Below are positions 17,108-26,358 of a stretch of 64,000 bases of DNA, piece after piece. A program made the translations under genes and the position numbers. Position 1 is the first letter of the stretch; every line of letters starts with the position of its first letter. Location of the stretch: the NCBI RefSeq assembly GCF_963678545.1, contig NZ_OY782870.1, forward strand, positions 1,798,001 through 1,862,000, given 5' to 3'. This DNA is from an uncultured Methanomethylovorans sp. (GTDB lineage: Archaea; Halobacteriota; Methanosarcinia; Methanosarcinales; Methanosarcinaceae). The notes below the pieces were generated by a model that had not been told where the DNA came from, did no database searches, and saw only the letters and a list, made by a program, of their open reading frames with translations.

Positions 17108-17115
17108 CATACTCC
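17108..17115 (+). repeat. Right target-site duplication of the IS256 element
   Basis: CATACTCC, identical to 13624-13631. Confidence 0.85.
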
Positions 17116-17183
17116 TACACATTTCTATTTTTGGTTTGGTTATTCTGTCATACTTTTCTCATATTTCTTCTTTACTTAGCGTT

Positions 17184-17431
17184 TTAGTTACATCTTCTAT
17201 TGTTTAATCTATCAATCCACGCCCCTACAGAAAAAAACAGCATGAAACTTACAACTAATCCGAATATATACCCATAACCAGAGTCAAATTTTGCTGTAAA
17301 ATACAGGGGTATGATTATAAAGCAGTCAACAATAATACTCCACAAGACAGTAACAGCAAGCCTTTTTGAATTCCATCTATCAAACAGTTTCTGTCAATTT
17401 TATCATTTAAATTCAAGTTGAATGAATCCAT
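17184..17431 (-). pseudogene. Small two-helix membrane protein, frameshifted
   Basis: From the ATG at 17431 the minus strand reads MDSFNLNLNDKIDR and then loses frame. In the next frame it continues KLFDRWNSKRLAVTVLW, a membrane helix, FTAKFDSGYGYIFGLVVSFM, a second helix, and stops after GAWIDRLNNRRCN at 17184. One base missing from the A-run near 17396 accounts for the break. I do not recognise the family; it would be about 82 residues with two membrane helices. Confidence 0.5.
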
Positions 17432-17615
17432 ATAATACAATTGTGTATATATTTATATATGTCTATTTTAACACTATTTTTAATGTATTTGACTATGACA
17501 CTATTATTAATGTACTTTACTTGTTCAATTTCCTTTCCTCTGAGTTGTTTGCTATATTTTATTTTGTCACTGGTATCTAAACATTGTTATATGATGTAAG
17601 GACTTATAGTTCTGC

Positions 17616-17747
17616 ATGAGTTGCCCCAGGTGCAAAAGCCCTAATCATAAAAAGAACGGAAAAATAAGTGAACATCAACGATGCCAATGCCATGATTGCG
17701 GATATTACTATTCAGTAAAGCTCAAAGTGTTATACCAGGAGTATTGA
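17616..17747 (+). pseudogene. N-terminal zinc ribbon of a transposase (fragment)
   Basis: A 43-codon frame: MSCPRCKSPNHKKNGKISEH followed by QRCQCHDCGYYYSV. The CPxC, CxxC and YYYSV pattern is the N-terminal zinc ribbon of IS1- and IS1595-like transposases. Nothing resembling the DDE domain follows, so this is a remnant. It might belong to the same lineage as the IS1 relic at 11729-12150. Confidence 0.55.
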
Positions 17748-17937
17748 AATGCTAAAATATCCTGTGCTCCTTTTAATGAAATATAGAAATGAAGAGGTAG
17801 CGATGTTTAATTAACAGTGCCTGTATCACTAATAAAATCAACTTGCAAAGATGACACTAAGAATAAATAATTAAAAATATTAGTCAATGATGGATAAAAT
17901 TATCTACTATATAATATAGAGGCATTAATATAGAGGC

Positions 17938-18548
17938 ATGAAAATGGAATTCAAGCAACTTGTCGTTGAGAGATATTCAAGCCGAAAAACGATAGTAAGA
18001 AGATAGATGATGAAAATATCAAGCATATTAAAAATATGATACGAACTACTCCATCAGCAGTTAATTTGCAGCCATGGAAAGTTAAAATTGTAAATGACAA
18101 CAATCTTAAACAAGAACTTGCACCCCATATACCCAGCGGACAAACACAGGCCCTGACTTGTTCACATATGTTGATCTTATGCGCAAATATTGACTGGGAG
18201 AGCCACATAGAAAAAACTATCGAGAACATGAAAAAAGCATATGCTTCCGAAGAGAGCCTTAAGTATTACCAGATGGTTGTAAATGCAATGTTTACCCGTG
18301 CCCCAAACAGTGATAAAAGAATTATAGAATCTCAGAAAAACGTGTTTTTAGCTGCTGCTAGTGCTGTATTTGGCGCCAAGTCGTTAGGTATAGATTCATG
18401 TATAATACAGGGATTTAATGTTGATGCTGTCAGCAAAACTCTTAAACTAAAGTCAAACCTCATACCGACTTTAATAATAACTTTAGGTTATGCTGTAGAT
18501 AGTCCAAGTCCTAAGAACAGGTTGCCTGAGGAAGATATATTCTTCTGA
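17938..18548 (+). pseudogene. Nitroreductase family protein with N-terminal frameshift
   Basis: The gene opens with MKMEFKQLVVERYSSRK (ATG 17938 or 17944, GAGG upstream). Frame is lost at the A-run near 17985, and the rest (IDDENIKHIKNMIRTTPSAV NLQPW region, then AAASAVFGAKSLGIDSCIIQ and TLIITLGYAVD) reads on in the third frame to 18548. Adding one A to the run gives an intact protein of about 200 residues. Nitroreductases are FMN enzymes that reduce nitro compounds, quinones or flavins with NAD(P)H. The intact C-terminal part alone (from ATG 18036) lacks the first FMN-binding Arg-Ser loop. Confidence 0.8.
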
Positions 18549-18803
18549 TAAAAGTTATAACATAATTTCTAGACCACTTTCTTAATATATACCATTTGTC
18601 AATTCAAAAGCCAGTTCAACAAGCATCTTGCAGATCAAAAGGATAATTGAATAGGAAAAACCTAAAAAATATGCAATTTTTCCAAAAACACTTTTTACTG
18701 GAACCTTGAATTGACACTCTTTATTTTCTTTAGATTAATTATTTATTTCAAATAAGATATTACTGCTGTCGATTTTATATGTCATTAGCTCCATATAAGA
18801 AGT

Positions 18804-19202
18804 ATGAAAGGATTTAGTATTAATATAGAAGAAGCCACTTTGGAAAATGGTAATTTCCGTAAAGTTCTCTACACTTCAAAGCACAGCCAGTTAGTACTTA
18901 TGAGCCTCAAGCCTCTGGAAGAAATTGGCATGGAAGTTCATGAGGAAAACGACCAGTTTTTCCGCTTTGAAGGTGGAAAGGGAAAGTGCATAATTGACGG
19001 CAATGAATATGAACTCAGTGATGGGGTTGCAATAGTTGTACCAGCCGGTGCACAGCACAATGTCATCAATACTTCAAAAACTGAGGAACTAAAACTCTAT
19101 ACTATCTATTCGCCGGCGCATCACAAGGATGGAATCATACGTGCCACAAAGAAAGAAGCTGAAGCAAATGAAGCGGAATTTGACGGCAAGACTACTGAAT
19201 AA
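18804..19202 (+). CDS. Cupin domain protein
   Basis: A 132-residue single-domain cupin. Motif 1 is around EIGMEVHEENDQFFRFEGGK, with His and Glu metal ligands. Motif 2 is VVPAGAQHNVINTS, with the last His ligand. The end SPAHHKDGIIRATKKEAEAN is common in a widely spread group of small cupins with no assigned substrate. It is convergent with a flavodoxin gene and shares a hairpin with it. Confidence 0.85.
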   Translation: MKGFSINIEEATLENGNFRKVLYTSKHSQLVLMSLKPLEEIGMEVHEENDQFFRFEGGKGKCIIDGNEYELSDGVAIVVPAGAQHNVINTSKTEELKLYTIYSPAHHKDGIIRATKKEAEANEAEFDGKTTE

Positions 19203-19306
19203 TATATAACAAAAAACTTGAACTGATTTCAACTTACAAGTGAACAAATCAAAAAATAGAATGGTTGATTTGATTTAAGCTTTAATTAATAATAGAACAA
19301 TAAAAA

Positions 19307-19346
19307 GGGCATTTATGAGACAGGGAATTATTCCTTATCTCAGCCC
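19307..19346. terminator. Bidirectional terminator between cupin and flavodoxin genes
   Basis: Nested arms GGGC (19307-19310) with GCCC (19343-19346), and GAGA (19317-19320) with TCTC (19338-19341), around an inner AGG/CCT stem. It sits between the two convergent stops. T-rich tracts lie on both sides. Confidence 0.5.
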
Positions 19347-19365
19347 TATATTTGCCTTTGTGCTA

Positions 19366-19860
19366 TCAAACTTTGGCCTGTACTTTCGTTGCAAATTCTT
19401 TTGCTTTTTGTATCCTTGATTCATCAGGCTGTCCTTTTGTTAATGGCCCCATCTCAGCAAATGCTTTCATCTGCGGATCGTCAGACTTTAACAGCATGTC
19501 AATAATAGGTTGGGCAAGTTCTCCCTGACAATCAAATGAATCTACAATATCCGCACCAACTGCAGCCTGCTTGTAAGAACCGGTCCATGAATGTATGGCT
19601 TCAAATCCTTCAGGAACAGCATGTGTCATGAATATTGCAATTTTTTTGCCTTTAGTATTAGCTGATAAAAAAGTCTTAACCACTGGTGGAATATCGAACT
19701 GCAGTATAGGGAATCCTATGAATGCAAGATCATATCCTTCAAGGTTTTTAACCTCTGATATGGTTTTGATCTCTTTTTCTCCTTTCAGTTCACCATAAAT
19801 GGCTTCAGCTATCTTCTTTGTGTTTCCTGTCTGACTCATGTATGTAACAAGCGTTTTCAT
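19366..19860 (-). CDS. Flavodoxin family protein
   Basis: A 164-residue flavodoxin fold: the FMN phosphate loop YMSQTGNTKKIAEAI near residues 8-20, YDLAFIGFPIL as the 50s loop, and KIAIFMTHAVPE as the later strand. The frame opens at 19923, but the ATG at 19860 has GGGGAGAT upstream and starts where flavodoxins normally start. Probable electron carrier or quinone reductase; the partner is unknown. Confidence 0.85.
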   Translation of the reverse strand: MKTLVTYMSQTGNTKKIAEAIYGELKGEKEIKTISEVKNLEGYDLAFIGFPILQFDIPPVVKTFLSANTKGKKIAIFMTHAVPEGFEAIHSWTGSYKQAAVGADIVDSFDCQGELAQPIIDMLLKSDDPQMKAFAEMGPLTKGQPDESRIQKAKEFATKVQAKV

Positions 19861-20143
19861 ATAGTATCTCCCCATATTTTGATAAGTTACAATTACTGTT
19901 AGATACAGATATACATTACGCAAAGTATAGATTATTTGTATAAATGTTAAAAAAAAGAGAAGTCTAATTCGTTAGAATATATTCAATATCAAACTCAAGA
20001 CTTGATTCCGCTATATGTGGACTTCTAAGAGTATATCGGTATCAAAGCCTACAGGGCTGAGCTAAGTGCATTGAGGGGCAAAACCTAATATGCACAAACA
20101 GCCAGCCCAATAATTAATCTACTATCGAATCTTGAGTTTCATA

Positions 20144-20809
20144 TTATTTTCTATTCAGACCTACAATAATTAAAAATCCTGCAACTGCAAAGATTGCTTC
20201 AAATCCTGGAGACTTTGGGGTCTCAGTTGTATTGTTTGTTGGAACTTCAGTAGCTGGCTTTTCTTCGGTAGTGTTGTTAACCGGGACTTGAACACTTGGT
20301 TTTTCCTGACTTACATTGCTTACTGGAATTGGAGTAATTTGCTGCTCTTTAACATCATCTTCTGACAGTTCAGTAGCCTCCTGCTCCTCTTCAGCATCAT
20401 CTTCATCATCTGACGCTACACTAATTACAGTAGTCGCAGTGACCTGTTGTTGAGTTACATTAGGAGTTGTTGCAGTCGGAGTTTGAGAAGTAGCCAGAGG
20501 ATGGTCACTGGGATTTCCCGGGAATGTACGAGCATTAATCTCTTCGACATTAGTGAAGCCATCATTATCCGAGTCCAGGACTTCGATCGATGCAAAGTTG
20601 TGTCCACTACCTGAAAATGCGCTACCGTAAGGATTAAGAGACCCTCCACCACTTGAAGTGTGACAAGTATTACATGTATCTAGCCTCGTACCACTAGTGT
20701 TATAGTGTTGATCGAAAGATGACAAATAGCTGGATTTTGCCGAAACCATAGGTGCTCCGATCAAAACTACCAACGCTAAGAACAATACCATAGTTACTTT
20801 ATAGTTCAC
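20144..20809 (-). CDS. Surface-anchored monoheme c protein with PGF-CTERM
   Basis: A 221-residue exported protein. Signal peptide at residues 6-24 (VLFLALVVLIGAPMVSA). A single c-type heme site, CNTCH, at residues 46-50. Then a calcium-binding-like DSDNDGFTNVEEINA segment of thrombospondin type 3/dockerin kind. A long Thr/Glu/Pro-rich stalk with NNTTE glycosylation sites follows. The C-terminus SPGFEAIFAVAGFLIIVG plus a basic end is a PGF-CTERM signal, cut and lipid-anchored by archaeosortase. The start GTG at 20809 follows GGTGATA. Heme attachment would need the Ccm machinery encoded at 26892-29069. Confidence 0.85.
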   Translation of the reverse strand: MNYKVTMVLFLALVVLIGAPMVSAKSSYLSSFDQHYNTSGTRLDTCNTCHTSSGGGSLNPYGSAFSGSGHNFASIEVLDSDNDGFTNVEEINARTFPGNPSDHPLATSQTPTATTPNVTQQQVTATTVISVASDDEDDAEEEQEATELSEDDVKEQQITPIPVSNVSQEKPSVQVPVNNTTEEKPATEVPTNNTTETPKSPGFEAIFAVAGFLIIVGLNRK

Positions 20810-20936
20810 ATCTATCACCACAGCTTTCCCTATTATTTCTGTTATCAATAAGTTGTCCATAAAGTATATAAATACCATTTAATTGAGTTGCACAATCATA
20901 TGTTACAATCTGAGATGTACTAACGTGTTTTTCCCT

Positions 20937-21812
20937 TTAAGGTGCCGACTCAATTGAAACAGGCTCTATATGTATGACTATATCCTGGACTCCATCAAAA
21001 TGTTCTTTTAATTTAGCTTCAACTAAATGGGAAATTGCATGTGATTCAGTAATGGAGATATCATGACGTACTCCTATTATCATATCCATAAATATATTAC
21101 CTGCCACACCTCTTGTCCGTATAGTAGTACATTCCAAAACTCCTTCGATGGAATATGCGACCTTACATATCTCCTCCGGGTCAAGTTGTGATTGGTCACA
21201 TAGGACAGAAGCGCTTTGCTTGATGATAGAATAACCTGCATGTATGATTACTCCTGCAATTACAACAGAAATCAAAGGATCAATTATCGGAAATCCTGCC
21301 TTGATGGCAATGAGCCCAATGATAACAGAAAGTGAAACATAGATATCGCTTTTAGTGTGCATGGAATCTGCAATAAGCACTTCACTTTGAAGTTTCTTGC
21401 CGCTTCTATATTCATAGGTTGTGACAAAATAATTCACTACCATTGTGCTTATCATTATCAAGAAGCTGATAATAGTCACTTCAGGCACATCGTTACTTCC
21501 AAACCTGGAAAAAGCAGAACTCACAATTTTAAAAGCTACTGATATGAGAAGTACTGCGATGAATACTGATGCCAACGTTTCGAACTTGCGGTGTCCATAT
21601 GGATGTTCTGCATCTGGAGGTTTGGAGGCTACCTGAATACCAACTAAACCTACTATATTGGAAACACCATCAAACAAAGAATGGTAACCATCGGATTGCA
21701 TGCTTAAAGTATTTGTCAGCATACCATAACTGATCTTAGCAACCGAAACTGCCAGATTAAGAAACAGAATAAGAATCATTATATCTCGGATTTTACTGTA
21801 GCGTGTATCCAT
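20937..21812 (-). CDS. Cation diffusion facilitator (CDF) transporter
   Basis: A 291-residue CDF protein with six predicted membrane helices and a cytoplasmic C-terminal domain. Metal-site residues are visible in helix 2 (SDGYHSLFD) and helix 5 (ADSMHTKSD), the HxxxD pairs of this family. The C-terminal domain ends with EVQDIVIHIEP-like strands. It would export Zn, Fe, Mn or Co in exchange for protons; the metal cannot be told from the motifs. Confidence 0.9.
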   Translation of the reverse strand: MDTRYSKIRDIMILILFLNLAVSVAKISYGMLTNTLSMQSDGYHSLFDGVSNIVGLVGIQVASKPPDAEHPYGHRKFETLASVFIAVLLISVAFKIVSSAFSRFGSNDVPEVTIISFLIMISTMVVNYFVTTYEYRSGKKLQSEVLIADSMHTKSDIYVSLSVIIGLIAIKAGFPIIDPLISVVIAGVIIHAGYSIIKQSASVLCDQSQLDPEEICKVAYSIEGVLECTTIRTRGVAGNIFMDMIIGVRHDISITESHAISHLVEAKLKEHFDGVQDIVIHIEPVSIESAP

Positions 21813-22397
21813 CAGTATCTCTGAAGAGATTGATTTAGTAATATATAAAACGGTATGATTTTTATATCGAAAAAGTAATGCTGCACCTATATTCTTTACT
21901 GAATACTACTGTATGTGCTCAATTCAATCAGCATATTGATCTTTTTGATGGTATTTAAGCAAGTGATTAAATATAGCACATGACTTCAATTTGTCAGTAA
22001 CGCTAGCATCCTAAATAAAATAAGGAGAATTCCTGATAGCACTAACTCTAGTATTAAGTCCAATATATTCTATAGAGGATTCTGATTAACCCTCTGTTTT
22101 TTATGTCACAATAAACTTGAAGTGACATTTATTCTCTCTATCTCTGTTTTTACTTCGTTTCTTTCATTTTTCCCTTGATTTCAGGACAGCTTCCGCTATC
22201 CTTATTAATTCCTTTGCCCTTGAATTTATATTTTAGTTGAATGTGGTACTGAAGAAGGGAGGTTAATCGAAATTCTCTATAATAGCACTTTTTAGATGTA
22301 CTTGCTTACCTTACAGTGAATGCTGTAAAGATAACTTATCATCTTGTCTGAAAATGGTAAAGTGGTTAATGCCACATTACCAATCATTTTAAGGCTT
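21813..22397. other. Gene-free stretch
   Basis: This 585-bp region holds no intact gene. On the minus strand near 22160-22230 a short frame reads AKELIRIAEAVLKSREK and stops, which looks like the tail of a lost gene. The rest is AT-rich with no repeat that I can defend. Confidence 0.35.
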
Positions 22398-23423
22398 TTA
22401 CCATTCTCCCAGGCAGGATTGACACTCAGAAATGGCTCTTTTTTCCAGGGTCTCAATATTTTTTATTACCTGCTTTTCCGAAAAACCACGCTCTTCAGCT
22501 AAAAATTCAAATAATGCTTCTGATTTTGGCTTTTTCCATTTCAGGGTATAATCTTTTGTAATCGGAGGGTTTATGAAGAAATCTCTAATTTCCTCCACGG
22601 AAACACAGGATTTTATATCCTTTTTTTCTTCTCTAAGCATCGTGTTGATATCCCCATGCTTTAAAATGAGTTTAAGCGCAGTCTTTGGGCCAACACGATG
22701 TATTCCTTCATTGAAATCAGTGCCGATGCAGATGGCAACGTCAATAAGTTGTTCACGGGTGATTTCCAGTTGCTTAAGAGAGCCTGTTAGGGAAATATGT
22801 TCAGGGGTCTTTGAAACATAGGCTGCTTTACCAGGGACTTTTCTTTTTCCAGTGCTACCCAGATTGCGGACAACGTTTTCTGCTCCAAAAAGAAAGGAAT
22901 CGTAGTCTTGTGAGCCCACAAGGTCAGCGTCCCCTTGAGAGGTCATGAAAGCTGCTTGTGCCTCTGCCTCGGATTCGGCCTGTACGCAGGGAATACCCAT
23001 AAGTTCAAGGAGTTTTTTTGATTCTTCAAGAATCTGTGGTGTTATCCGGGAAGTTCCTTGAGCGAATTTCTTCATATCTTCAATGTTACCTTCTTGCTTT
23101 GCCATCTCATAATTGCGGGCTGCTATCTCTTTGCATTCCTTGCGTTTTTCCAATGTCTCCATTTTCATTTGCGGTGGCTTGCCATCAAATATTAAAAGAG
23201 GTTTGATATTTGCCTCCCTCATTTTGCTGATCCTTGAAAAGATTCCTGTAAGATGAGAAGTAGGATTTCCTGAAGAATCGGTCAGTAATGAACCATCTTT
23301 TTGCCGTATTGCACTAAGGAACTGATAAATGGTATTATATGCATCGATAGCTATCACTTTGCCTGATAGTTCCTCATAAGTGACCGGATTTTTTGTGAAG
23401 AGTGAACCTATTTGCGTACCCAT
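22398..23423 (-). CDS. fen: Flap endonuclease 1
   Basis: A 341-residue FEN1. The N-terminal nuclease block has VIAIDAYNTIYQFL and LIFDGKPPQMK, the internal block has SEAEAQAAFM and GDADLVGSQDYDSFLFGA with the metal-binding acids, and the helix-hairpin-helix is near GTDFNEGIHRVGPKTALKLI. It removes 5' flaps during Okazaki fragment maturation and repair. The ORF opens at 23456; ATG 23423 (MGTQIGSLF) is the family start. The C-terminus ECQSCLGEW is a worn PCNA-interacting peptide: Q and L are in place, but only one aromatic residue remains. Confidence 0.93.
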   Translation of the reverse strand: MGTQIGSLFTKNPVTYEELSGKVIAIDAYNTIYQFLSAIRQKDGSLLTDSSGNPTSHLTGIFSRISKMREANIKPLLIFDGKPPQMKMETLEKRKECKEIAARNYEMAKQEGNIEDMKKFAQGTSRITPQILEESKKLLELMGIPCVQAESEAEAQAAFMTSQGDADLVGSQDYDSFLFGAENVVRNLGSTGKRKVPGKAAYVSKTPEHISLTGSLKQLEITREQLIDVAICIGTDFNEGIHRVGPKTALKLILKHGDINTMLREEKKDIKSCVSVEEIRDFFINPPITKDYTLKWKKPKSEALFEFLAEERGFSEKQVIKNIETLEKRAISECQSCLGEW

Positions 23424-23596
23424 GATAACCTTCTGATTTTTGTTCCAAATAGTCATTCTGGTTTATAGTGCTATTGTATGAACAACACAAAATGCAGCTA
23501 TGTTTTTCAATATGGTGCATATCTATTGATATCTAAATAGTTACAGATAGAAAGAAATAGCTGTAAAGGGTATTATTTCTCTATAATAGTTGAGCG

Positions 23597-24553
23597 GTGA
23601 TCGCGTTTTTGAACCATCATGTAAGCACATTAGGTCCGGGTGACGTTTTCAGGGATTGGCTTGTATACGTACTTGGTGACAGGATAAAGAATAAATCCTG
23701 TAGTGTAGAGGTTTTTAAATATAAGCCATCTTCGCACATTGTATGCAGATACAAGTTCAAAGGAGAACACTATAGTGTTATTGCAAAATTCTTTGCAGAA
23801 CCGACGGGGAAATTGAAAAAATACAATGCTTACGAGGCAATGGTTAGGGAATACAATAACCTCCGGGAAGTTCAGTCCATTATAAAGGTGCCAGCACCTA
23901 TAGCTATCCATCAGGATTTCAACTGTGCTCTTGTGACAGAGTACATTTCAGGTAAATCTTTTTCTTGGTATTTGTCTCAAGATAAGAATATCTACGATAA
24001 ACTGACCTCAATTGCACACACTATGCACAAATTGCATAAGCATACCAGACACGATTATTACAACAAAACGAGGGATTTTGCTAATTTCCACAGCGTGTTG
24101 GACCAGTTAAAACTTAATGATTCTCTAAGAAATCAGTTCAATGAACTGCTTGGAAAATGGTGGTATAGTTCCATTCTTGACCAGCCGAAGGGCTGCATGA
24201 TCCACAGGGATGCAACACCATCGAATTATGTGTTCCACAACGGTATTCCATATATCCTTGATCTTGAAAGTTCCTGGCATAACGCACATTATGCAAGAGA
24301 TTTGGGTATTATGTGTTCTGAACTCAAGAACAGTTTCGAGCTGAACAAAGGTTCAGGTAACCTTGCAGAGCCTTATATCGGTCATTTCCTATGGCATTAT
24401 AGTAAGAACGAAAGTGACTTTTTGAAAACTACAACGATTCTTCCTTTCTTCATGAGTTTGGGTTTTTTAAGGTCGGCAAGGCTTCATAGGCACAATCAGC
24501 ATTATGAATATTTGATAAGGGAGGCTGTTGAATGTTTGAAAGCTCTGAGATAA
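23597..24553 (+). CDS. Aminoglycoside phosphotransferase/choline kinase-like protein
   Basis: A 318-residue kinase of the APH fold. The catalytic loop is MIHRDATPSNYVFHNG, near residue 207, and the metal-binding loop is YILDLESSWHNAHYARDLGI. The N-lobe has the ATP-lysine strand HYSVIAKFF. The phosphate acceptor is unknown; the fold covers sugars, choline and aminoglycosides. It starts at GTG 23597 and overlaps the next gene by 22 bp, so the two are translated together. A HAD phosphatase as partner suggests a small phosphorylated metabolite as the common substrate. Confidence 0.8.
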   Translation: MIAFLNHHVSTLGPGDVFRDWLVYVLGDRIKNKSCSVEVFKYKPSSHIVCRYKFKGEHYSVIAKFFAEPTGKLKKYNAYEAMVREYNNLREVQSIIKVPAPIAIHQDFNCALVTEYISGKSFSWYLSQDKNIYDKLTSIAHTMHKLHKHTRHDYYNKTRDFANFHSVLDQLKLNDSLRNQFNELLGKWWYSSILDQPKGCMIHRDATPSNYVFHNGIPYILDLESSWHNAHYARDLGIMCSELKNSFELNKGSGNLAEPYIGHFLWHYSKNESDFLKTTTILPFFMSLGFLRSARLHRHNQHYEYLIREAVECLKALR

Positions 24554-25191
24554 AAGGCATGATCTTTGATTTATATGGTACACTGATAGATATCCGGACA
24601 GATGAACATGACTTTTACACATATGATACTGTGAGTAAATGGTTGCAATATAAAGGTGTGAAAATAGATCCGGAGGTTTTAAAATCAGAATACTATTCAA
24701 AGATAGCAGAGAGGATGGCAGTTTCCAAAGAACAGTATCCGGAAGTGAGGGTGGAAGAAATATTTGCAGATATCTGCAGTGAAAATGCAATATGGAAAAG
24801 TGATACAAATTATCTGGGCATTGAAACTTCAAAAGTGTTCCGTTCGGCTTCATTGCGCAGGATGCGCCCATTTGAGGAAAGTATGAAGATACTCAAAAGA
24901 TACAATGCTATTCCCAAATGTTTAGTTTCCAATGGTCAACGTGTGTTTTCTGAAAAGGAGTTGCGTTTTCTGGGTATGTATAAGTATTTTGATCATGTGA
25001 TCTTTTCTTCAGATGTAAGGTATAAAAAACCCGATCATCGTATCTTTAAAATAGCGCTTGATCGCCTGAATCTTAAACCAGGGGAAGTTCTATCCATCGG
25101 TGATACGGTGGAAAATGATATCGTCGCGCCACGTGAAATGGGTATGGAAGCCATGCATATCTATGATGCCTGGTTATCCTTACTCAAGTAA
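24532..25191 (+). CDS. HAD family hydrolase
   Basis: A 219-residue HAD phosphatase: motif I DLYGTLID with the nucleophile Asp, motif II LVSNGQ, the Lys in KKPDHRIF, and motif IV SIGDTVENDIVAPREMGM. The helical cap lies between motifs I and II (C1 type). It overlaps the upstream kinase gene by 22 bp. Substrate unknown. Confidence 0.88.
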   Translation: MFESSEIKGMIFDLYGTLIDIRTDEHDFYTYDTVSKWLQYKGVKIDPEVLKSEYYSKIAERMAVSKEQYPEVRVEEIFADICSENAIWKSDTNYLGIETSKVFRSASLRRMRPFEESMKILKRYNAIPKCLVSNGQRVFSEKELRFLGMYKYFDHVIFSSDVRYKKPDHRIFKIALDRLNLKPGEVLSIGDTVENDIVAPREMGMEAMHIYDAWLSLLK

Positions 25192-25272
25192 AGATTAAGT
25201 GCTGTCATCTTTCCTCTATGTAAGCAAATCTTTATCAAATACGTAGCTCAGTTTATATGAGGTTTGGTTTTC

Positions 25273-26094
25273 ATGAATGTGATGTCATTTGATCCAGAAA
25301 TATGCACCAAATGTGGCATATGTATTCAAATATGCCCTTTGGGAGTTATTTCCAGCAGTGCTGAGGGCACGCCTTATATACCTGATAAGATGGGGTATGT
25401 TTGTGCAAAATGTGGTAATTGTGAAGCATTCTGTCCTACAGGTGCAATTTCACCTCTGTTCGATACCGAACACTCTGTCCCTGATGATGCTGTACTGCTT
25501 GATATAAAGCCTGAACAGCTAGGTCTGTACATGAGAAAGCGCCGTTCTATACGCAATTATAAGAATAAAGTGGTAGACAGGGCCACGATTGAGAAAATGC
25601 TGGATATTGTACGTTTTTCTCCATCCGGTGTGAATAACCAGCCCGTCCACTGGCTCATATTCCATGATCCAAAGCAAGTGCAAAAGCTTACCAGGATTAC
25701 TATTGACTGGATGCGTGAAGTTGTTTCTTTAGATGTAGATAATCCAATGAAACCAGTCATGCAAGGACTCATAGCTGCTTATGATAATGGGAAAGATCCT
25801 ATCTGCCGTGGAGCTCCACATGTAGCAATAGCACATGCTCTGGCAGATAATCCTATGGCGTATACTGACAGTATTATTGCTCTTTCATGGTTTGAGCTTG
25901 CTGCCCCAGCCTTTGGACTTGGGGCTTGCTGGGCAGGTTTCCTCAAAATAGCTGCAACATCCTGCAAGCCTCTTATAGATGAGCTTGGTCTTCCCGAAGG
26001 TCATACTGTACAGTACGCAATGATGTTTGGTTATCCAAAGCATGAGCCACACGGTATTCCAGGAAGGAATACAGCCAGGATTACATGGAAATAA
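25273..26094 (+). CDS. Nitroreductase with N-terminal 2[4Fe-4S] ferredoxin domain
   Basis: A 273-residue fusion. Residues 1-65 carry two clusters (CTKCGICIQICPLG and CAKCGNCEAFCPTGA). Residues 85-270 are a nitroreductase domain with the FMN-binding RRSIRNYKNK, the block FSPSGVNNQPVHW and GLGACWAGFLKIA. Electrons from ferredoxin could reach FMN without NAD(P)H, a layout common in anaerobes. ATG 25273 has GAGG at good spacing; an upstream TTG (25264) is less likely. A hairpin follows the stop. Confidence 0.9.
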   Translation: MNVMSFDPEICTKCGICIQICPLGVISSSAEGTPYIPDKMGYVCAKCGNCEAFCPTGAISPLFDTEHSVPDDAVLLDIKPEQLGLYMRKRRSIRNYKNKVVDRATIEKMLDIVRFSPSGVNNQPVHWLIFHDPKQVQKLTRITIDWMREVVSLDVDNPMKPVMQGLIAAYDNGKDPICRGAPHVAIAHALADNPMAYTDSIIALSWFELAAPAFGLGACWAGFLKIAATSCKPLIDELGLPEGHTVQYAMMFGYPKHEPHGIPGRNTARITWK

Positions 26095-26096
26095 AA

Positions 26097-26124
26097 GCAG
26101 AGCGAAAATTAATTTCGCTCCCTG
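26097..26124 (+). terminator. Terminator hairpin
   Basis: AGCGAAA (26101-26107) pairs with TTTCGCT (26113-26119), extended by GCAG/CTGC outside. It lies 3 bp after the nitroreductase stop and is followed by ATTTTACTTATTTT. Confidence 0.75.
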
Positions 26125-26264
26125 CATTTTACTTATTTTCCAATTAATTTGTTATCGTTAACTTAGGCCTCTGTGCAGCAGTTGTCCAGTCCGAGCTGTA
26201 GAATGCAATATAATTACCGCTCTCAGTCCTTGCCTTGAGAAAAAACCTGTGTTCTCGTACGTAC

Positions 26265-26285
26265 TATATATATATATATATATAT
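26265..26285. repeat. (TA)n microsatellite
   Basis: About ten TA units in a gene-free region. Length may vary between isolates. No function visible. Confidence 0.9.
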
Positions 26286-26358
26286 GTTGCTGCACAAGCT
26301 GAGTGATGTCAAACTTAGTATACCGTGAATTGTTCTTTTATAGGGGATTGGTGAGACA

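Noticed and set aside
16959..17207. 82-codon frame over the intron's 3' end
   Set aside because: It begins inside domain V and crosses both the intron boundary and the IS end; not a gene.
26265..26285. (TA)n run as a promoter
   Set aside because: A simple repeat with no gene at a fitting distance; it is listed as a microsatellite only.
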